In this document: positions 22,339 to 31,784 of the stretch, piece by piece
Position numbering within the stretch: the stretch's first letter is position 1
Layout of the letters: each line of letters starts with the position of its first letter
NCBI GenBank assembly: GCA_031835245.1
Contig: JAVKOQ010000040.1
Location: forward strand, 208,501 to 272,500
From: Balamuthia mandrillaris
Taxonomy: Eukaryota; Discosea; Longamoebia; Balamuthiidae
Direction of reading: 5' to 3'
Length of the DNA stretch: 64,000 nt
Made by a program: the position numbers and the translations under genes
Notes under the pieces: generated by a model
Told to the model about the DNA's origin: nothing
The model's database searches: none
What the model saw: the letters and a program-made list of their open reading frames with translations, nothing else

Positions 22339-24383
22339 TCAGAAGTGGGCGGATGCGGATTCTTGGCAGCACCTTGAAGCAAACTCAAGAGAGTCAACCA
22401 AGAACGAACTCCCGCTCAGCGTCGATTGCATAAACGAGGGCGAAGTTGCTGCCCCATCACCACCGCCACCTGTCCGTGGATAGATCCTCAACTGAGTGTT
22501 TGTTGTTGGGGAGAAGGACCTCTTTGCTTCCTCGCCATCAACAGAGAACGAGGGAGGGGAGGACGTTGTTGAAGGTCGTTGGGGCTGCTGTTGTTTGCAA
22601 AGTGCAGCAAAGAGGCGAATGCTTTGGTAGAGAAAGGGGTTTTGCTCCTCCACGCCGAGCAAGAACGGGGGAAGAGGACGGGAGGGCCGTTCCGCTCGTT
22701 GACTCTCGAAGAAGCGAAGCGGCTCCATCATATCGCATCGAACTTGTTGCTGAGGATCTTTGCTGTGGATAGAGCACCTTCTTCTTCGTTCTGAAAGATG
22801 TGCGACGGGAGAACGGCTATTTTGGTGGCGATGATTAAGGCAATGGTTAATGTGGTGAAGAACTGGGTCTTGCTCGAAGGCGGAGAGAGCAGCCCGGACG
22901 GCTGCTTCTTTGTCCCAGTCGGTTACCATCAAGGAATTTCTTTGCGATTTCTCCTCCGCTGCTGACAACTGGAAAGCATCTCTCTTCAACTTGTTTATTT
23001 CTTCCATCGCTCTTTTGATCTCTGGAGACGCCTCTTCGTCCTCTTCTTCGTCCTCTTCCTCATCCTCCTCTTGCCCCGAAGATTTGATGCCATCCGATGC
23101 TTCCTCCTCTTCTGCTTCTGCTTCTGCTTCTACTTCTGCTTCCTTCTCCTTGTGTTCCTCGTTCGGTTTTTCGGTTTTCTCTTCTGAGTCAAGCTCAACG
23201 CGTTCTGCTGGACTTTGGTCCAACTGGAAGTGGAAACTGTCCTGCACAGCAGCCAAGAGATCGTCTTGATAAAAGCGCTGCAAAACGTCATGCCAAGCAG
23301 CGATTACGCCCTTAACACGCCGCCGCTCCTTCCTCTTACTCGCCTTTGTCTTTTTCTTTTCCTGCTGCTGCTGTTGTACCCAAAACACGTTTCTGCGCTG
23401 CTCCTCCGAAAGATGATGCTGCAGCATCATTTGAACGAGCTCCTTTCCTTTTCGCACGTTTCTGCTCTCCCAAACAAAGGAATGACAGTCCCCAAGGTCG
23501 GAAAGCCCGAACAAGCCGGAGTGAAGAAGAACGCAGGAGGGAACAGTGCCATGGTCGAAAAGGAAGGAACAGGTCTTGTCTTCCGCTCTGCGATAGCAGA
23601 GGCACATGACGAGAGCCATCGCGAGGTTGGCTCCCGCCTCATCAGCGGCTATCACCAACCTTGACTGGTCTCCACCGTAGTCCTTGGCATGGGTCAAAAC
23701 CCAGAGATAGGCCTGACAGACGTCCAGAAGGGCATCGTAGAGGGTGTGAGGAGGGCTTAGGCGGTAGTTGATGGAAAAGACGACGAAAGGCCCGCTGTTC
23801 TTGGCGTTGGGGTCCGCCGCCCTGTCGCTTTGCTTGCTCCTTATATAAGGTCTATGGCTGAACCATTGAGCCGTTCTTTTTGGTTTGTTTGTTTTGTCAA
23901 AGTGAGAGGACAATAACTTTGGTTGTTGTTGTCAGGTATGTATGTATTTGTCTCTTTTCTATTGTTTTCCTTCTTTCTTTTGTTGTGCGTGGTGTGTTCT
24001 CGAAAAGCAAGGACAACAAACCTGTGGGTGAGGGTCTTGCTTCCACCACGAAACATGCCGCCATGGATGTAAAACATGACAGGAAAGGAGGCAGGGCCAG
24101 GTTGATGCTGAGGCGCAGGCGGCGTGTAGTACTGTCGAGGGATGTAGACGTCCAGCTGGTGGAAGCGAGAGGAGGAGCTCTCCTTGTAGGGAACGTCCGC
24201 CACCACGTTGGCGCGCGGTTTGGTCCAGGCCGCCTTTCTGTCCAGCAGCCCCAGCCTCAGGTCGTAGAGGAGCAGCGCCAAGGCTCGACGCAGCCACACG
24301 TAGCCATGCCAGAGGGTGGCCAGCACCAGCGCTGGAAACAGGTGCAACCAGATCACGCTCAGCCAACGGGAGGCTGGCGACAT
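22339..24383 (-). CDS. Alpha/beta hydrolase-fold protein (HSL/esterase type) lacking the catalytic Ser
   Basis: An N-terminal membrane anchor (SVIWLHLFPALVLATLW) is followed by an alpha/beta hydrolase of the carboxylesterase/hormone-sensitive-lipase type. The oxyanion-hole motif is present (MFYIHGGMFRGGS), as is the strand motif FVVFSINYRLSPPHTLYDALLDV. The nucleophile elbow, usually GDSAGGN, reads AADEAGANLA: Ser is replaced by Glu. A large insert follows with Gln-rich, Lys-rich and long Glu-rich acidic stretches (about 23000-23350), far longer than in ordinary esterases. One intron (about 23865-24024) joins in frame. ATG 24383 starts the anchor; a longer in-frame extension upstream is less likely. 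Likely a non-catalytic membrane-bound member; the fold assignment is solid, the role unknown. Confidence 0.75.
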
Positions 24384-24972
24384 GATGACGGCAGTGGCCG
24401 CTAACCAGTTAGTAGTAGTAGTAGCAAAGTGGCCTTTTGTTTGTTTGGGTCTGTTCGTTTTCTTTGCTTTTGTGTCTCTGCGCCAGGGGCTGAAGAAGAA
24501 CTTAAAGAAGAAGAAGAGGTTAAACAAGCAGTGGGGTCGCTGCTATTTGACCTTCCGACAAAGTCTTGGCCGATAATAAGGCAACTCTGGGTGGCGGCCG
24601 GCGTTGCGCTACAACTTCCCCCTTCGGGAGGGGAAGGGGAAGGGAGGGCCAATGACAACCAGGCCCAAGCCTTCGCTTCGCCCTCGCCCTCCTCCCCCGC
24701 CGCCAAAAGCGGCGGCGACAGGAAGGGAGCACTGATCCTCTCCCTGTGAAATGTCCATCGCCCTTCCCTCGATTTGCCCTCTGTTTTGCTGCTACGCTTT
24801 TTGCGCGTGCTGCTGCCTTGCTGAACAAATACTGCTCTTTTGCTGCACCACCCCTGCACCCCCTCCAAACAAAAAAAAAAAAACGGGATGGCAAAGGGAA
24901 AGGAGGAGAGGAGGAAGAACGAAGCGAGACGAGATCAGAATGGGAGCAGTTGCTGAGCTTATTTTTTCTCGT
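24384..24972. other. Intergenic region
   Basis: Probable promoter region of the hydrolase and 3' flank of the carrier. It contains a GC-rich local hairpin at about 24698-24718 (gccgcc/ggcggc around aaaa). Open frames on both strands here are compositional and unsupported. Confidence 0.45.
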
Positions 24973-26758
24973 TCAATGGATAGGAGTGGAGAGGTGTCGC
25001 TGTACAAGTTCGTAGACGGTAAAAGTAACGGCGCAAGAAGGGAGCACCCGAAGGAGGTTCGTTCCCATCCCCCGATAGAAGCTCAACCAGCCCTCCTCCT
25101 TTGGAATGCGAGCTATGACATCACGAAGGCTGTGATACTTGTCGTGGTCCGTGTGGTGCTGGTGTTGGAAGCGAGCGCGGACGACTTCATGTGGGTAGGC
25201 TGCCACGCTTGCCACCACCTTTGCTCCAGATGAAGCTGCCACCAATTCCAGCCAGTTCAATTCCTCTGTTGAGAAGAGAGATCAACAGAGAAGCAGGGAT
25301 AAAGAGAAGAGAGAGAGAGAGAGAGAGAGAGCGCGAGAGAAGAGAGAAAAGAGAGATCAACAGAGAAGCAGGGATAAAGAGAGAGAAGAGAGAAGAGAAG
25401 AGGACGGACCTTCCCCTTTCCGTTGCCTAAGATACAGTTTGAGTTTTTCGTAAAGAGGGAACTGTACAGCGACATGGAGCACTCCCACTATCTGTGGGCT
25501 CAGACCATGCCACAACGCCAACACGCCTTCTCCTCGAACTATCTTTCGAAAGGCATGCCATATGCCTCTATAGATGATCCGTCCTCTCATTTCTTGTGTC
25601 TGTTATGCATTCATGGTTTTACTCAAAGAATTATTTTTTGTACTACGGAGTCTGTATTTGTTTTTGCTTGTGTTTGTGTTGAGTTTGTTGAAGTAAAGAT
25701 TTTATACATACCTGCAGTCGTGTCTTGATCAACCAAAGTGGATTAACAAAGATGTCCGTTGTGATGCCAGCCATCACAGCAGATATCATATGTGTTTTTG
25801 CATTTTCTTCGTAACCTGCAAATACAAAACGTTGGTAAACGTTTATGAAAAAAATCAAAGTTGTGTTACACAAGAGAAAGGCATCATACCAAAACCCTCC
25901 GTCAACAACCGTTTACTCTCAGAATAAGTAGCAAAGTAAATGGCCCAGTTTGGTACTAACGCCTACCAAAGTAAATAATAGGAGACGAGGAAATAGAAGG
26001 AGAGAAGAGAAAGAAAGAAGCACAAGAAGAACAACACAAAGAACAAGAATAAGAACATTATTGCGGAAAAAAAATGGAAGGAATGAAAATGTACCAGCAT
26101 GGTGGTACCAGCACCGTGATAAAAGCCTCTAAGGCCTTCTCTGTGCCAAGTGGCACGGAGAGTTCCTGAAAATGTTGAGACGCCATTGAACGCTGGACCC
26201 ATGGTAGCACTTGCACGTTGCACTTGCAATCGTGTTTTAATAACATCTCTGAAAAAGAAAACTGTATAAGAAAAGATTACAGTACATGCTTTTCAACAGA
26301 ACACCACTACAATAAAGAAAGCAGGAAAATACTCACAGAAAAGAAAGAAACGAGGAGAGAACAAACAATAAAACGAGAAGCGGAAAGCACGGACATGAAA
26401 TGAGAAAAAAAAAGATCGTAGCAACAAAATAAACAAAAGCGTACAGAGGACAAGTAATGATCGTAGCAGCAGCTCCAGCGACAGCGCCTGACATAACATG
26501 CGTAAGATGTGGGTACCACCTGCACCACAAAAGCAATACGTAGTCGCAGTGAGTTGACTGAAACAAAACAGGAGAGGGAGAGAAGCGCGAGGTGGCTGGT
26601 GCAAATCACACCAAAAACAAAAATGAAAAGATTTTTTGTTGTTACCGGTTATTTTGCATCTGTCGCAGCCAACTATGGTTTGTTGGGGTGAGAGCTAAAC
26701 AGGAAGAAGCAGGCGCTGGGGCAGGCAACAACGTCGGCGTCGTTGTGCTCTTTTGCAT
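24973..26758 (-). CDS. Mitochondrial carrier, SLC25A33/36 (Rim2)-like pyrimidine nucleotide carrier
   Basis: Inner mitochondrial membrane transporter with three tandem carrier repeats. The repeats carry the signatures VMSGAVAGAAATIITCPLDVIKTRLQ, built across an intron; NPLWLIKTRLQ; and YPHEVVRARFQ. The stretch NWAIYFATYSESKRLL and the HMISAVMAG segment fit the SLC25A33/36 and yeast Rim2 subgroup better than SLC25A32, so pyrimidine nucleotide exchange is the best guess. Exon 1 begins at ATG 26758 with a Pro/Ala-rich leader and joins at an Arg codon (CG|G) to WYPHLTHVMSG. Introns contain GA-rich repeats (about 25310-25400). The C-terminus after the third repeat is short. Substrate assignment is by motif similarity only. 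Confidence 0.85.
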
Positions 26759-27055
26759 TTTTTTGTTAAAAAAAAAAAGCGGAAAAAGTGGAAGAAGCTG
26801 AAGAAGTTGATGAAGGAGCGAGGAGAAGCAGCAGGGATAGAACCAAACAAAAAAAAAGGGTAGCGCCCAGATGAAAAGAAAAGGGTGGTAGCAGCAGCAA
26901 AAGCTCCCCTCCCTGCTACTTCTTTTTAGTCCTTTTTTTCGCTCGAGGCCACAATACCAAATTGAAGTTGACGTTGACGCACAACGAACGGACCAAAATA
27001 AAAACAAAACACAAAAATGCCTCCCCTTCCTTGCTTGGTTGGGTTAAAAAGCTCT

Positions 27056-27587
27056 CTAACTTTGACTTGCTCTTGGGTCGCCCTGTTTTTGTGAATGGAA
27101 TGTTCTGCTCTGCCAGCACTTTTTCTCTACTGTTGCTCCGTAGATTTTGTCCATTACAAGCGTAAATGCAGGGGCCACCGCTGCGTCCGGTTCTTGGAAA
27201 ATATCTGTCCTATCGCGAGATAAGATTTCGACAGCTATATACTGTAGACATATTTTTGCCCGTTGTATTCCTGGAGAATTCTGCGCGTCAATATGATGAA
27301 AAGACAACAAAACAGCTGTAATTGTTTACACGTGAACCCTGGGTTTTATTGTTTGTGTGTGTTGGTCCGCCCAATGGTTTGCTGTTTCGTGGCGTTGAGT
27401 GCCTTCTTCTTTGCTTAATTTGAACGTGTTTATTCGCGTCTAATTCCCCGCTGTTTCTGCTTTCGTCTGTTGAGTTGGTTTTCGTATGTTCCACCATAGT
27501 TTTCCTTTGCCAGCATCTCTCCACAGCATCGTTCTTCAGGTCATGAGCGTTAATTCCTATTTTCCCAATTGCTTTAACAATGCCCAC
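27056..27587 (-). other. Coding-like exons of unknown identity
   Basis: Two open minus-strand segments look protein-like. 27587 down to about 27345 contains GIVKAIGKIGINAHDLKND, and 27300 down to 27056 contains AKICLQYIAVEILSRDRTD. They can be joined in frame by a GT/AG intron (donor after aaacccagg, acceptor at ttctccag). No family recognised and no convincing start. The rest of 26759-27984 shows only the motif described next. Confidence 0.3.
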
Positions 27588-27619
27588 TCACCTATCCCTC
27601 ACAGCAACGATACGCCTCT

Positions 27620-27900
27620 TCACAAAGATAACGTCCCAATAGCGTGAGGGAAGAGAACAAAGTTCCTCACGCTCCTGCTCCTCCCCTGTTGGGGTTCCCA
27701 CCACGGCTGTGGACATAGACCCTGGAGTGCGAACCTTTTTGCCGGCGGAGAACAAAGAGTCGTGGAGCCCCTCAGCGGGGGGGGCACAGAAGCTGAACAG
27801 CTTCATTTATGCTGTGGTGCATATGTGCAAGATTGGCAAAATATGCAGGGTAAATGCAGGCGATGTTCAGATTGGACCATTGGACAAGAATGGTGAATGA
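27620..27900 (+). pseudogene. Possible Fanzor/TnpB relic (RuvC-I motif)
   Basis: A plus-strand open segment contains VDIDPGVRTFL, matching VALDPGVRTFL of the intact Fanzor at 31.06 kb in nine of eleven residues, including the RuvC-I catalytic Asp context. Flanking residues do not align by eye and no zinc finger or RuvC-III motif follows before the stop at 27898. It may be a fragment of an older copy. The same DNA is also open on the minus strand, so a chance match remains possible. Confidence 0.35.
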
Positions 27901-27984
27901 AAGAGAGGAGGTAGAAGAGTGTAAAAGATCAAGGCTTCTAAAAAATACAGTTGTTTAAACAGAGGTAACATACAAAATGAAAAC

Positions 27985-29088
27985 TCACTCGCTCAACTTG
28001 TGGACAGGGGTTGGAAGCTCAGAGACGCTCACCCAAGTTATGCAGTAGGAATCGCCGCCCCAACAAAGGGTTGGGTAGAGATCCTCCTGCCCTTCTTCCA
28101 AAACGCTTTTTCGTACTAGCCTATCGTCACAGTAGAGGTCGGTGATCTGCTTCCCGTTCTTGAACCAAGCTATTGCTCCTTCGCGAAGGTCAACGTACAC
28201 ACCTACCCTATCTTTGAGGCCGAAGCGTATGTCATTCAGGTGTTTACCTGTTTCATTGTTGAGGTAGAGTGTACCTACGAAGAAAATAAGAAGGTTAGTA
28301 GGAAGAATACGGAACAAACGACGGAACAGGGATTCAAACCATGGCAATGCAAACCCCAACAGGGCATCTGGGGAATGGTCTTATTGCCAATGGGAGATTG
28401 GAGAGTGGTGATGCGTTGCGGGGCGATGCCCACAAAGATGCTGCTCCCGCCAAACTTCTCAAAAAGCAGCTCAAAGTACTGTTTGCAGTTGCGACGGAGA
28501 GGGATGGTAGCGGTGGAGTTGACCCACTGGCTGGCGGACGACACGGGACCTCTTCTCGCACTAAGGTTGTGGTTCGAGACGATAATGTTTTGAGAGCTGT
28601 CCCATTGCCATCGCAGTTGCGCTGTTTGGAGGCAGTTATTTTTTTAAGAAACAGAAAGAAAAAACAAAAAGGGTAGCAAGAATGGACATACGTGTGACGT
28701 AGCCCAAGACGGCCACTACAAGTTCCGGAGGCAATTTGGAGAAAGGGCAGTCGGGCTCTCGCAAATGGCCAAAGAGGATCAAAGCCTTGGCGGCGTTGGC
28801 ATCGTGTGGGAGCCACGGTTTGTCCACATCTGACGAAGCGGTACCCCCAGGTGCTGTTGCAGTACCGGCAAACTGTTGTACCTTGCGGATCACTTTGGTG
28901 GCAGCAGAGCTAACCACCGGCGACGGAGGTGCACTTGCGTTCTCGCAAACTGTCATGGTCGTCGCTGTCGGCGTTGTCGTGGTGGTGGTCGTTGAGGTTG
29001 GCGTCGTGCTTGCTACCGTTTTGGTTGCAAGCGGTGGTGCGCTTTGTTTCTTTGTTCTGGCTTTGGGAGCGGAAGAAGAAACGCCCAT
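27985..29088 (-). CDS. SPRY (B30.2) domain protein with F-box-like motif
   Basis: Predicted ubiquitin-ligase adaptor or scaffold. The N-terminus begins MGVSSSAPK, compatible with N-myristoylation, followed by a Thr/Pro-rich linker. A short F-box-like helix reads FSKLPPELVVAVLGYVTR. After an intron (about 28690-28630) the SPRY domain follows, with NCKQYFELLFEKFGG, SSIFVGIAP, LYLNNETGKHLNDIRFG and VGVYVDLREGAIAWFKNGKQI, ending YPTLCWGGDSYCITW. The SPRY core is built from two exons separated by an intron at about 28274-28345. Stop at 27985. Similar in layout to FBXO45 and SPSB proteins, but too diverged to name. Confidence 0.7.
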
Positions 29089-29609
29089 TTTAGGACATCA
29101 AAAATAAAAAAAAAGCGTCTGGTTCCCTCCTCCTCCGCCTCCTCCTCCTCCTCCTCTTCCTCCGCTATTCGGCTGCGCGCAAATGAAAGTTGACAAGCTT
29201 GACAGCGGACGGGCCGTCAAACATACATTTACAACTGGTCTTTCGCTTCTCCCCTTTCTTCTTCTTCTTCTTCTAGATCTCTGCGAAGGCCCCCTCCCTC
29301 TCTCTCGTTTGGTGTCCGTCTTTTATTTCTTCCTTGCCGTTATTGTTGTCGGGTGGGCAACTTTTGTCGGCAAGATCCTGTCGTGACGTCCTTAGAACAA
29401 GTAAAGAATGGACAGCAAAAAAGTTAGAGATGATGGGCAGGTAAGTGAAATTTCGTTTTTCTGTTTTATTTCCCGAATTACAACACGACCCCTGTGGGTT
29501 CCTTCGGAGTTTTCACGGTCCGTGACACCAAATGCTTGGTTGTCGGGGCCGTGTGGAAACTATTTAAGCGACCGCTCCGTTCTTTCCAGTCGTATCCCCC
29601 AGTCCCTAC
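29089..29609 (+). other. Spacer with a candidate first exon and element left flank
   Basis: CT-rich sequence at 29125-29165 and 29255-29305 is probably the minus-strand SPRY promoter. At 29408-29440 a short open segment beginning ATG ends in a strong splice donor (gggcag|gtaagtg). It may be exon 1 of the zinc-finger/KCTD gene downstream of the IS607 element. A TATA-like ctatttaag occurs at about 29560, 50 bases before the recombinase start. Confidence 0.35.
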
Positions 29610-30524
29610 ATGTCACAAACCACCACCATTGACGCTACCACTACCATTACCCCACGACTCAGAGAACCCACCGAAGATCTGCACTACGTCGCCCCCACGA
29701 AGCTGATCAAACGCTATGGCGTCTCCCTCAGCGGGCTGGCCAAGTGGCACACGGAGGGCAAGGTGGCGGCCCTCCGCACCCCAAGCGGGCACCGCCGCTA
29801 CGCGGCAGAGCACGTTAGAGAGCTTCTTGGCCTCCCCGCCGCGGTCCCAGAACCCGAGGCCACCGAAAAGATCAAGGCCATCTACTGTCGAGTCTCCAGT
29901 CACGGACAACGAGAGCACCTCAAGCATCAAGTTGAGCGTATGCGAGAAGCCTACCCGAGGCACAAGGTCTACAGCGACATCGGCTCGGGCATCAACTGGA
30001 AGCGCAAGGACTTTGTCGCCCTTCTGGAGCGAGTCCTTGCTGGACATGTCGAGGAGGTTGTGGTTGCCCACCGAGACCGCCTCTGTCGGATCGCCTATGA
30101 GCTCGTCGAGCACATCTTCCGTAGGTGCGGAACCCGTCTCCTGGTGCACCGTCCGGACGACGAGGACGACGACGAGGCCGAACCAAGCAACGTCCTCGCC
30201 GAGGACCTCCTCTCCCTCGTTACCGTCTTTGTCTGTAGACACCACGGTCAAAGACGATATACAGCTGGCCAAGGAGGCAGCTCGAGCACGTCAAAGAGGC
30301 CGAGGCAAACCGAAAAGGGCGACAGAGGAGGATCCAAACGACGACGAAGAGGAGGAGGAAGATCCGACGCTGTTCAAGACGAGAAAGATACGTCTGAGGC
30401 CCACCAAGAAACAAGCCCGGATCCTCAACCGCTGGTTCGGAGGGGCGAGGAAAGTCTGGAACACCACTCTTCGAGACTGCAAGACAACGGAGAAAGAAGA
30501 AGAGGAGGAAAAGAAGAGGAGTAG
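29610..30524 (+). CDS. tnpA: IS607-type serine recombinase (TnpA)
   Basis: Site-specific recombinase that moves the element. Residues about 28-76 form a MerR-like helix-turn-helix (LIKRYGVSLSGLAKW, TPSGHRRYAAEHV), as in IS607 TnpA, where the DNA-binding domain precedes the catalytic domain. The catalytic domain begins IYCRVSSHGQ, with the nucleophile most likely Ser96, and contains YSDIGSGINWKRKDF, VVAHRDRLCRIAYEL and LLSLVTVFVCRHHGQ. Family similarity ends near 30262; the following 87 codons to the stop at 30524 read through the Fanzor gene in another frame and are Arg/Gly-rich. All expected active-site arginines appear present, so the enzyme may be functional. Confidence 0.9.
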   Translation: MSQTTTIDATTTITPRLREPTEDLHYVAPTKLIKRYGVSLSGLAKWHTEGKVAALRTPSGHRRYAAEHVRELLGLPAAVPEPEATEKIKAIYCRVSSHGQREHLKHQVERMREAYPRHKVYSDIGSGINWKRKDFVALLERVLAGHVEEVVVAHRDRLCRIAYELVEHIFRRCGTRLLVHRPDDEDDDEAEPSNVLAEDLLSLVTVFVCRHHGQRRYTAGQGGSSSTSKRPRQTEKGDRGGSKRRRRGGGRSDAVQDEKDTSEAHQETSPDPQPLVRRGEESLEHHSSRLQDNGERRRGGKEEE

Positions 30525-31668
30525 AGTGGCGTGGAAGCTGAGTCGGATGCAGGGCGTCTGCGTGGTTAAACCTAGAATCATATTCGATTACTTGGAAGAC
30601 GTCCCCTACTCCATCAAGCACGAGGCGGTAAAGCAGCTCCACGGCAATTACCTCACCTGCTGGACGCTCAAGAAGCAGGGTCATATCCGACGCTTCTCCA
30701 TCAAGTACAAGCGCAAAAAGGACCACCGCACCGAGTCCATCAAGATCCTCGGACATTACGTCCACTGGTGGAAGGGCTTCGTCTACCCTGACGAGCTCCA
30801 TGTGAACAAGCGTTGGAAAGAAGCCAATGAAACCCGCAAGAGGACACCCAGACGACGGCGGTTGCCGAATCCCCACGTTAAGCACATAGACCCCATGTTC
30901 GACCCTGTAGCGTACGCTTTAGAAGGCCTGGAGTTGGACGACAAGGGCCGACTGAGACGAACCTGCACACTGCACAAGGACAAGCGTCAACATTTTTGGC
31001 TCTGCGTGCCGATCCCAATCCAACATCATGAACGGGCTCCTGATAACCAAGGGAGCATCGTGGCCTTGGATCCAGGGGTTCGCACCTTTCTGTGTGGATA
31101 TAGTCCTACCGAGAGAACGGTGAGGGAGTTTGGACGCAACGACTTTGGTCGCATCTGGCGCCTCGGAAAGCATGCCGACGCCCTGCAGTCCAAAATCGAC
31201 CGCTCCCCACCGAGCCGCCGCAAGAGAAAACTTCGCGCTCTGCTCAAACTGAGAAAGAGGGTCACCAACCTGGTCGATGACTTTCACCGCAAGACGGCCC
31301 TCTTCCTGTGCCGCCGCTACGACCACATCATCATCCCTCCCTTTGGTGTGAAGGGCATTACGGCCACCCGAGGGAGGCGACGGAGGAAGATCGGCAAAAA
31401 GACCGCCAGGATGCTCTATTCCTGGGGACATTACCGATTCCGCCAGTGGTTGCTGCACAAGGCGAGGGAATGGGGCACCAAGGTCTACATTCGTTCGGAG
31501 GCCTGGACCAGCAAGACTTGCACCTGGTGCCTCCATGTGACTCACGAACAGAAGCAACACAACCGGCGTGAGCGAATCTTCGAGTGCGGACGCAGGGACT
31601 GTGGGATACGACTGGATCGAGATATAAATGGAGCTCGCAACATACTCCTTAGGAGCCTCTGTTGTTAA
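29716..31668 (+). CDS. Fanzor (eukaryotic TnpB) RNA-guided nuclease
   Basis: TnpB-superfamily nuclease; Fanzors cut DNA guided by an RNA made from the element's 3' end. The frame is open for 650 codons from ATG 29716, but similarity starts near residue 219 (FKTRKIRLRPTKKQARIL); the first 170 codons overlap tnpA out of frame. RuvC-I: VALDPGVRTFL (about residue 448). The RuvC-II position reads HIIIPPFGVKG without the usual Glu, while a Glu lies in RSEAWTSKTCTWC (about 593), as in Fanzors with a relocated catalytic Glu. A four-cysteine zinc finger follows (CTWC, then FECGRRDCG), then RuvC-III DRDINGARN (about 634). All parts are intact. The true start is uncertain: 29716, about 30048, or a fusion with TnpA. 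Confidence 0.9.
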   Translation: MASPSAGWPSGTRRARWRPSAPQAGTAATRQSTLESFLASPPRSQNPRPPKRSRPSTVESPVTDNESTSSIKLSVCEKPTRGTRSTATSARASTGSARTLSPFWSESLLDMSRRLWLPTETASVGSPMSSSSTSSVGAEPVSWCTVRTTRTTTRPNQATSSPRTSSPSLPSLSVDTTVKDDIQLAKEAARARQRGRGKPKRATEEDPNDDEEEEEDPTLFKTRKIRLRPTKKQARILNRWFGGARKVWNTTLRDCKTTEKEEEEEKKRSRVAWKLSRMQGVCVVKPRIIFDYLEDVPYSIKHEAVKQLHGNYLTCWTLKKQGHIRRFSIKYKRKKDHRTESIKILGHYVHWWKGFVYPDELHVNKRWKEANETRKRTPRRRRLPNPHVKHIDPMFDPVAYALEGLELDDKGRLRRTCTLHKDKRQHFWLCVPIPIQHHERAPDNQGSIVALDPGVRTFLCGYSPTERTVREFGRNDFGRIWRLGKHADALQSKIDRSPPSRRKRKLRALLKLRKRVTNLVDDFHRKTALFLCRRYDHIIIPPFGVKGITATRGRRRRKIGKKTARMLYSWGHYRFRQWLLHKAREWGTKVYIRSEAWTSKTCTWCLHVTHEQKQHNRRERIFECGRRDCGIRLDRDINGARNILLRSLCC

Positions 31669-31713
31669 TCTCTTACTAATCCCTCCATTTATATCTCGAT
31701 CCAGTCGTATCCC
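31603..31713 (+). repeat. Perfect 31-bp inverted repeat at the Fanzor 3' end (candidate guide-RNA scaffold)
   Basis: 31603-31633 (gggatacgactgg...aaatggag) is an exact reverse complement of 31683-31713, with a 49-base loop. The left arm lies within the Fanzor coding sequence over the RuvC-III motif; the right arm is 14 bases beyond the stop codon at 31668. TnpB and Fanzor guide RNAs derive from this part of the element, so a transcript would fold into a long stem here. The RNA role is inference. Confidence 0.75.
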
Positions 31714-31784
31714 TTTTCCTTAAATTTTTTCTAGGAAAAAGGCCGGCTTTGGGGGAAACTTTGGAGTCCGCAAAAAGCAAGTTG

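Larger units (their letters stand above)
29585..31713 (+). mobile_element. IS607-family transposon with Fanzor nuclease
   Basis: A prokaryote-type transposon: a serine recombinase gene overlapping a TnpB-family (Fanzor) gene, both in full reading frames, with no visible introns. The outer limits are not proven; IS607 elements lack terminal inverted repeats and duplicate no target. I set the limits by a 14-bp sequence (tccagtcgtatccc) found at 29585-29598 and again at 31700-31713. The GC-rich coding sequence contrasts with the host genes, whose introns are CT-rich. IS607-like elements are known in Acanthamoeba and some viruses of protists, which fits an amoebozoan host. Confidence 0.85.

Noticed and set aside
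23959-24366. Alternative minus-strand frame over the hydrolase N-terminus
   Set aside because: It is a shadow of the hydrolase exon, which carries the HGG motif in another frame and splices correctly.
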